This document shows, in pieces, positions 43,850-46,050 of a DNA stretch of 46,050 nucleotides. The notes under the pieces are model-generated. The model ran no database searches and was not told where the DNA came from. It saw nothing but the letters and a program-made list of their open reading frames with translations. Source of the DNA: Saksenaea vasiformis B4078 (Eukaryota > Mucoromycota > Mucoromycetes > Mucorales > Saksenaeaceae); assembly GCA_000697055.1 (NCBI GenBank), contig JNDT01001516.1, forward strand, positions 1 through 46,050. The letters run 5' to 3'. Every line of letters begins with the position of its first letter. Within the stretch, counting starts at the first letter, position 1. The position numbers were made by a program, and so were the translations under genes.

Positions 43850-44510
43850 TTATCCATAGTGCCATCGAGAAACCCAGGCGTTGGAGATGCTGCATCCACA
43901 TCGTCTTCAACCTTAACCGAGCTGTATATCTTATAATGGTGCATGTAAATTGCATCTATATCAATGCTGAATGCAAACGGTTTCATTGCGTCCCTGACAC
44001 ATGTCATGTGTAACAGTCCTTTCTTCGGTACAGGCAACCGAGAAACCATCAAGGTTATGCCTTGCTTAACATATGATTACCACGTCTTATGTCATGATCA
44101 CATAACTGTTATCTTGCATGGAAAGGTAGGATATAGTAGCACACATAGATGTGCTTGTTCACTTCGCTCTGTAACGGGAGAGAAAATCATTAATCGCATC
44201 ATGCACCGACATACACCATCGGCAAAGGGATTTTGCTTTCTTCTTTTGTGGAGTAAATTGATGCATTACAGAGGGAATGTCTCATGAAGGAAACAACTGA
44301 TAAATCTTGTGAGAATGACCATGTTTCACTCCCTGGTGGTATAGATCGCGGGTTAGGCAGAACCTTTACACTTTCTTTCACAGATGTTTTTTATTTTCAT
44401 TTTTTATGTTTGAAGAATCAAACAAGCTATCACACGTACGTCTTTAGAAACACGCTAAGTGTAGATGGTACTAACGGTCCATATATAGTCACTACAATCA
44501 TTATTACTAC

Positions 44511-44562
44511 TGTTACAACGACGACAACAGCGACAGCAACAACAACAGCAACAACAAAAAAG
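44511..44562. repeat. ACA/GCA trinucleotide low-complexity tract
   Basis: Imperfect (ACA)n with ACG and GCA variants, followed by A-rich sequence. The Thr-rich open frame across it is an artefact of the repeat. Confidence 0.7.
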
Positions 44563-44682
44563 AACCAGCAAAAACCAATCAAAACCATCAGAAAAAACTC
44601 ACATTTTTTTTTTAATTTTCTTACTTTCTTTATCTGTTAGGTACAGAGAAAGGAGCAACAAGAAGTGTTATAGTGTATCTGC

Positions 44683-45198
44683 ATGGTAAGCTATGGTTCA
44701 ATCAATATAGCTTGTAATAACATGATCTTATTACAGCTCCCAAATCTGACTTTCAGTGGACAACCTGAAATCGACACGTCAGATGCACACAGCCGCACCC
44801 CCACGCAAGGCTATGCAGACTACATGAGAGGTGTAGTAGGTTCAGCCCGAGGGCTGCCTATCTCAAAAGGAAACTTCAAGAGGGCACTGAACTGGCTACG
44901 GCAACGAGGAATTGAGCCAGTCGCTAAAGTCACCAGCGAATCCTCATGAGAAGCCACTCTATCCTTCACTGTGGCTCGATGTTTGAATACCAAGCAAAGC
45001 GGCGTCCAAGTCCTGCTGCCTTCAGGCTGCCGCATCCCTGCGAATGGCATACTGCGTTTGACTGCCATTGCAAAGGTCCACAACATCTGCTTCTACGTCT
45101 TTTCTACCCAGCAGAAGCCAAAGGTCATTGGAAACAACAGTGCCCCTCTCAACGTGTCCCTTCTTCGTCAAGTCGATTCTTACACAGGAACAAGTTGA
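44683..45198 (+). other. Interrupted reading frame, possible dispersed repeat
   Basis: One plus frame is open from 44683 except for TGA at 44947-44949 and 45196-45198. It reads LPISKGNFKRALNWLRQRGI, then after the first stop LPSGCRIPANGILRLTAIAK. The opposite strand is also open over 44820-45086. Strong openness on both strands without a family match is what a recently amplified repeat, or a degenerate exon of the gene to the right, can look like. I cannot choose between them. Confidence 0.3.
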
Positions 45199-46050
45199 TG
45201 GATACCGTTGGGAGTGAAACGATACACCTCCTCGCGACCTCGAAGGGTCAGAGGCGCAACCGGCAAGTTTCCCCGGTGTACCTCTGCTGCTGTCCTAAGG
45301 CGCTCTTCTGAGCGCAAGCGAAAGGCGCCATCCTCGCTTGGTGTGTCCGACCAGGTTATCAAAGAAGAACTGCAAAAGACCATGTATGTACAATCAAGAA
45401 ATCTATCTACGGTGGACTAAAGTATGCTTGTAGCAACCGAAGGATGAATCTCGAATTCACCAAAATCACGAGAAACAAGAAGCCTACGGAAAAAAGTCTG
45501 CAAAGATTCAAAGAAAAGTTCATGAACCGAAAGAAGACCCCAAAAGGGATCATTACAAGTAGTACCGGCTCAGATTGCCTTTACAGCACCTTCAAGGCTT
45601 CTTATGGTACGACAGCCACCCCAAAATGCCTTGAAGGGAGGGTTCAACAAGCACGCGTCACCCTTTTGAAGCAATGGAACCAGATAGCGAAGATATTCTA
45701 CGACCAACAAGTCCGCAAGCTGCGAAAAGGAAAAGAGCCGGCAGTCTCAGAATCAAGCAGCAGCAAGAGAAAATTCAAGGACATAAGCAGCGACAACGAA
45801 GAAGGCGATGATGACAGCCACAAAGAGACTTCTGACAGCGACGACAGTGACGACAGTGACGACGAAGGAGAAAGCCATAAGAAGGAAATTCGAGTAGCCA
45901 CCACGAGCCTCAGAAACCTAGTACGACCTGAGGTGGAATACGGCACCGTGAAAAGGCTCGTAACGGAAGCGCAAGAGAACAATTCGAGGGTGATGAATAC
46001 CATGGGCACCGTTTTGGGATATTTTACGGAGATGGTATTGCTGTGCTTGT
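45199..46050 (+). CDS. N-terminal part of a possible third Fanzor-like gene, cut by window edge
   Basis: The frame from 45199 to 45383 (...KRKAPSSLGVSDQVIKEELQ) joins across a 50-nt intron (45384-45433, GTATGT...TTGTAG, phase 2) to a frame open to the window end. That exon encodes basic helices (EKSLQRFKEKFMNRKKTPKG), CLEGRVQQARVTLLKQWNQI, an acidic DSDDSDDSDD linker, and SLRNLVRPEVEYGTVKRLV. The last block resembles SCVRPQYKDRLHSAV in the Fanzor at 22642-25372, at the start of its helical recognition domain. No catalytic motif is inside the window, so identity is inference. The start codon is unresolved: no ATG precedes 45444 in frame. It could instead belong to another transposon protein. 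Confidence 0.4.

Larger units (their letters stand above)
42876..44682. other. AT-rich intergenic region with short repeats
   Basis: About 1.8 kb. Apart from the inverted, tandem and low-complexity repeats listed separately, I see no supported gene. Frames on both strands around 43730-44640 lack protein-like composition. Confidence 0.4.

Noticed and set aside
44284..44640. 118-codon plus frame with Thr-rich middle
   Set aside because: Created by the ACA trinucleotide tract and the following A/T-rich DNA.
44820..45086. Minus-strand open frame of 88 codons
   Set aside because: No splice sites, start context or recognisable domain, and it mirrors the plus-strand frame. More likely a property of a repeat than a gene.
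1..46050. CRISPR array, rRNA genes, replication origin or bacterial operon structure
   Set aside because: No regularly spaced repeats, no rRNA-like stretches and no Shine-Dalgarno-led operons. Spliced genes mark this as eukaryotic DNA.

Overview
This window looks like nuclear DNA of a filamentous fungus, most likely an early-diverging (Mucoromycota-type) one. The evidence is short GT-AG introns of about 45-75 nt with CTAAC-like branch sites, tight gene spacing, fungal marker genes (Zn2Cys6 regulator, MET2-type homoserine O-acetyltransferase, Gvp36-like BAR protein, YML020W-like protein), AT-rich spacers and many decayed transposons. All exon models below were spliced by eye and checked for reading phase; none has transcript support.

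Layout. (1) 1-2281 (+): the 3' part of a multi-exon Fanzor gene, a eukaryotic TnpB-like RNA-guided nuclease. (2) 2513-4495 (-): an unknown multi-pass membrane protein. (3) 5425-8552 (+): condensin subunit 2 (CAP-H/Brn1). (4) About 5 kb of AT-rich spacer holds a minisatellite, a tRNA-Pro(UGG) and an LTR-like block 40 bp downstream of it. (5) 13410-15907 (-): GRAM/VASt sterol-transfer protein (Lam/Ysp2 type), divergent from cyclin C at 17945-18957 (+). (6) 18.9-29.8 kb is a transposon-rich island: two decayed Tc1/IS630-like transposases, a second Fanzor gene (22642-25372) with an intact catalytic set and N-terminal zinc knuckles, a broken lineage-specific gene after it, and a LINE remnant. (7) 29.8-41.7 kb is gene-dense: aspartokinase, Zn2Cys6 regulator, SWI5, homoserine O-acetyltransferase, YML020W-like protein and Gvp36-like BAR protein. 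(8) 42.7-46.05 kb: a GC-rich remnant of an ALYREF/FoP-type C terminus, short repeats, an interrupted reading frame, and at the right edge the start of what may be a third Fanzor-like gene.

How the genes relate. Aspartokinase (first step of the aspartate family) and homoserine O-acetyltransferase (entry to methionine) lie 4 kb apart on the same strand, with a regulator and the recombination factor SWI5 between them. This may be a small pathway neighbourhood. The main discovery candidate is the Fanzor set: two divergent, spliced loci that keep all RuvC acidic residues and the zinc ribbon, one next to a Tc1-type transposase remnant, plus a possible third at the edge.
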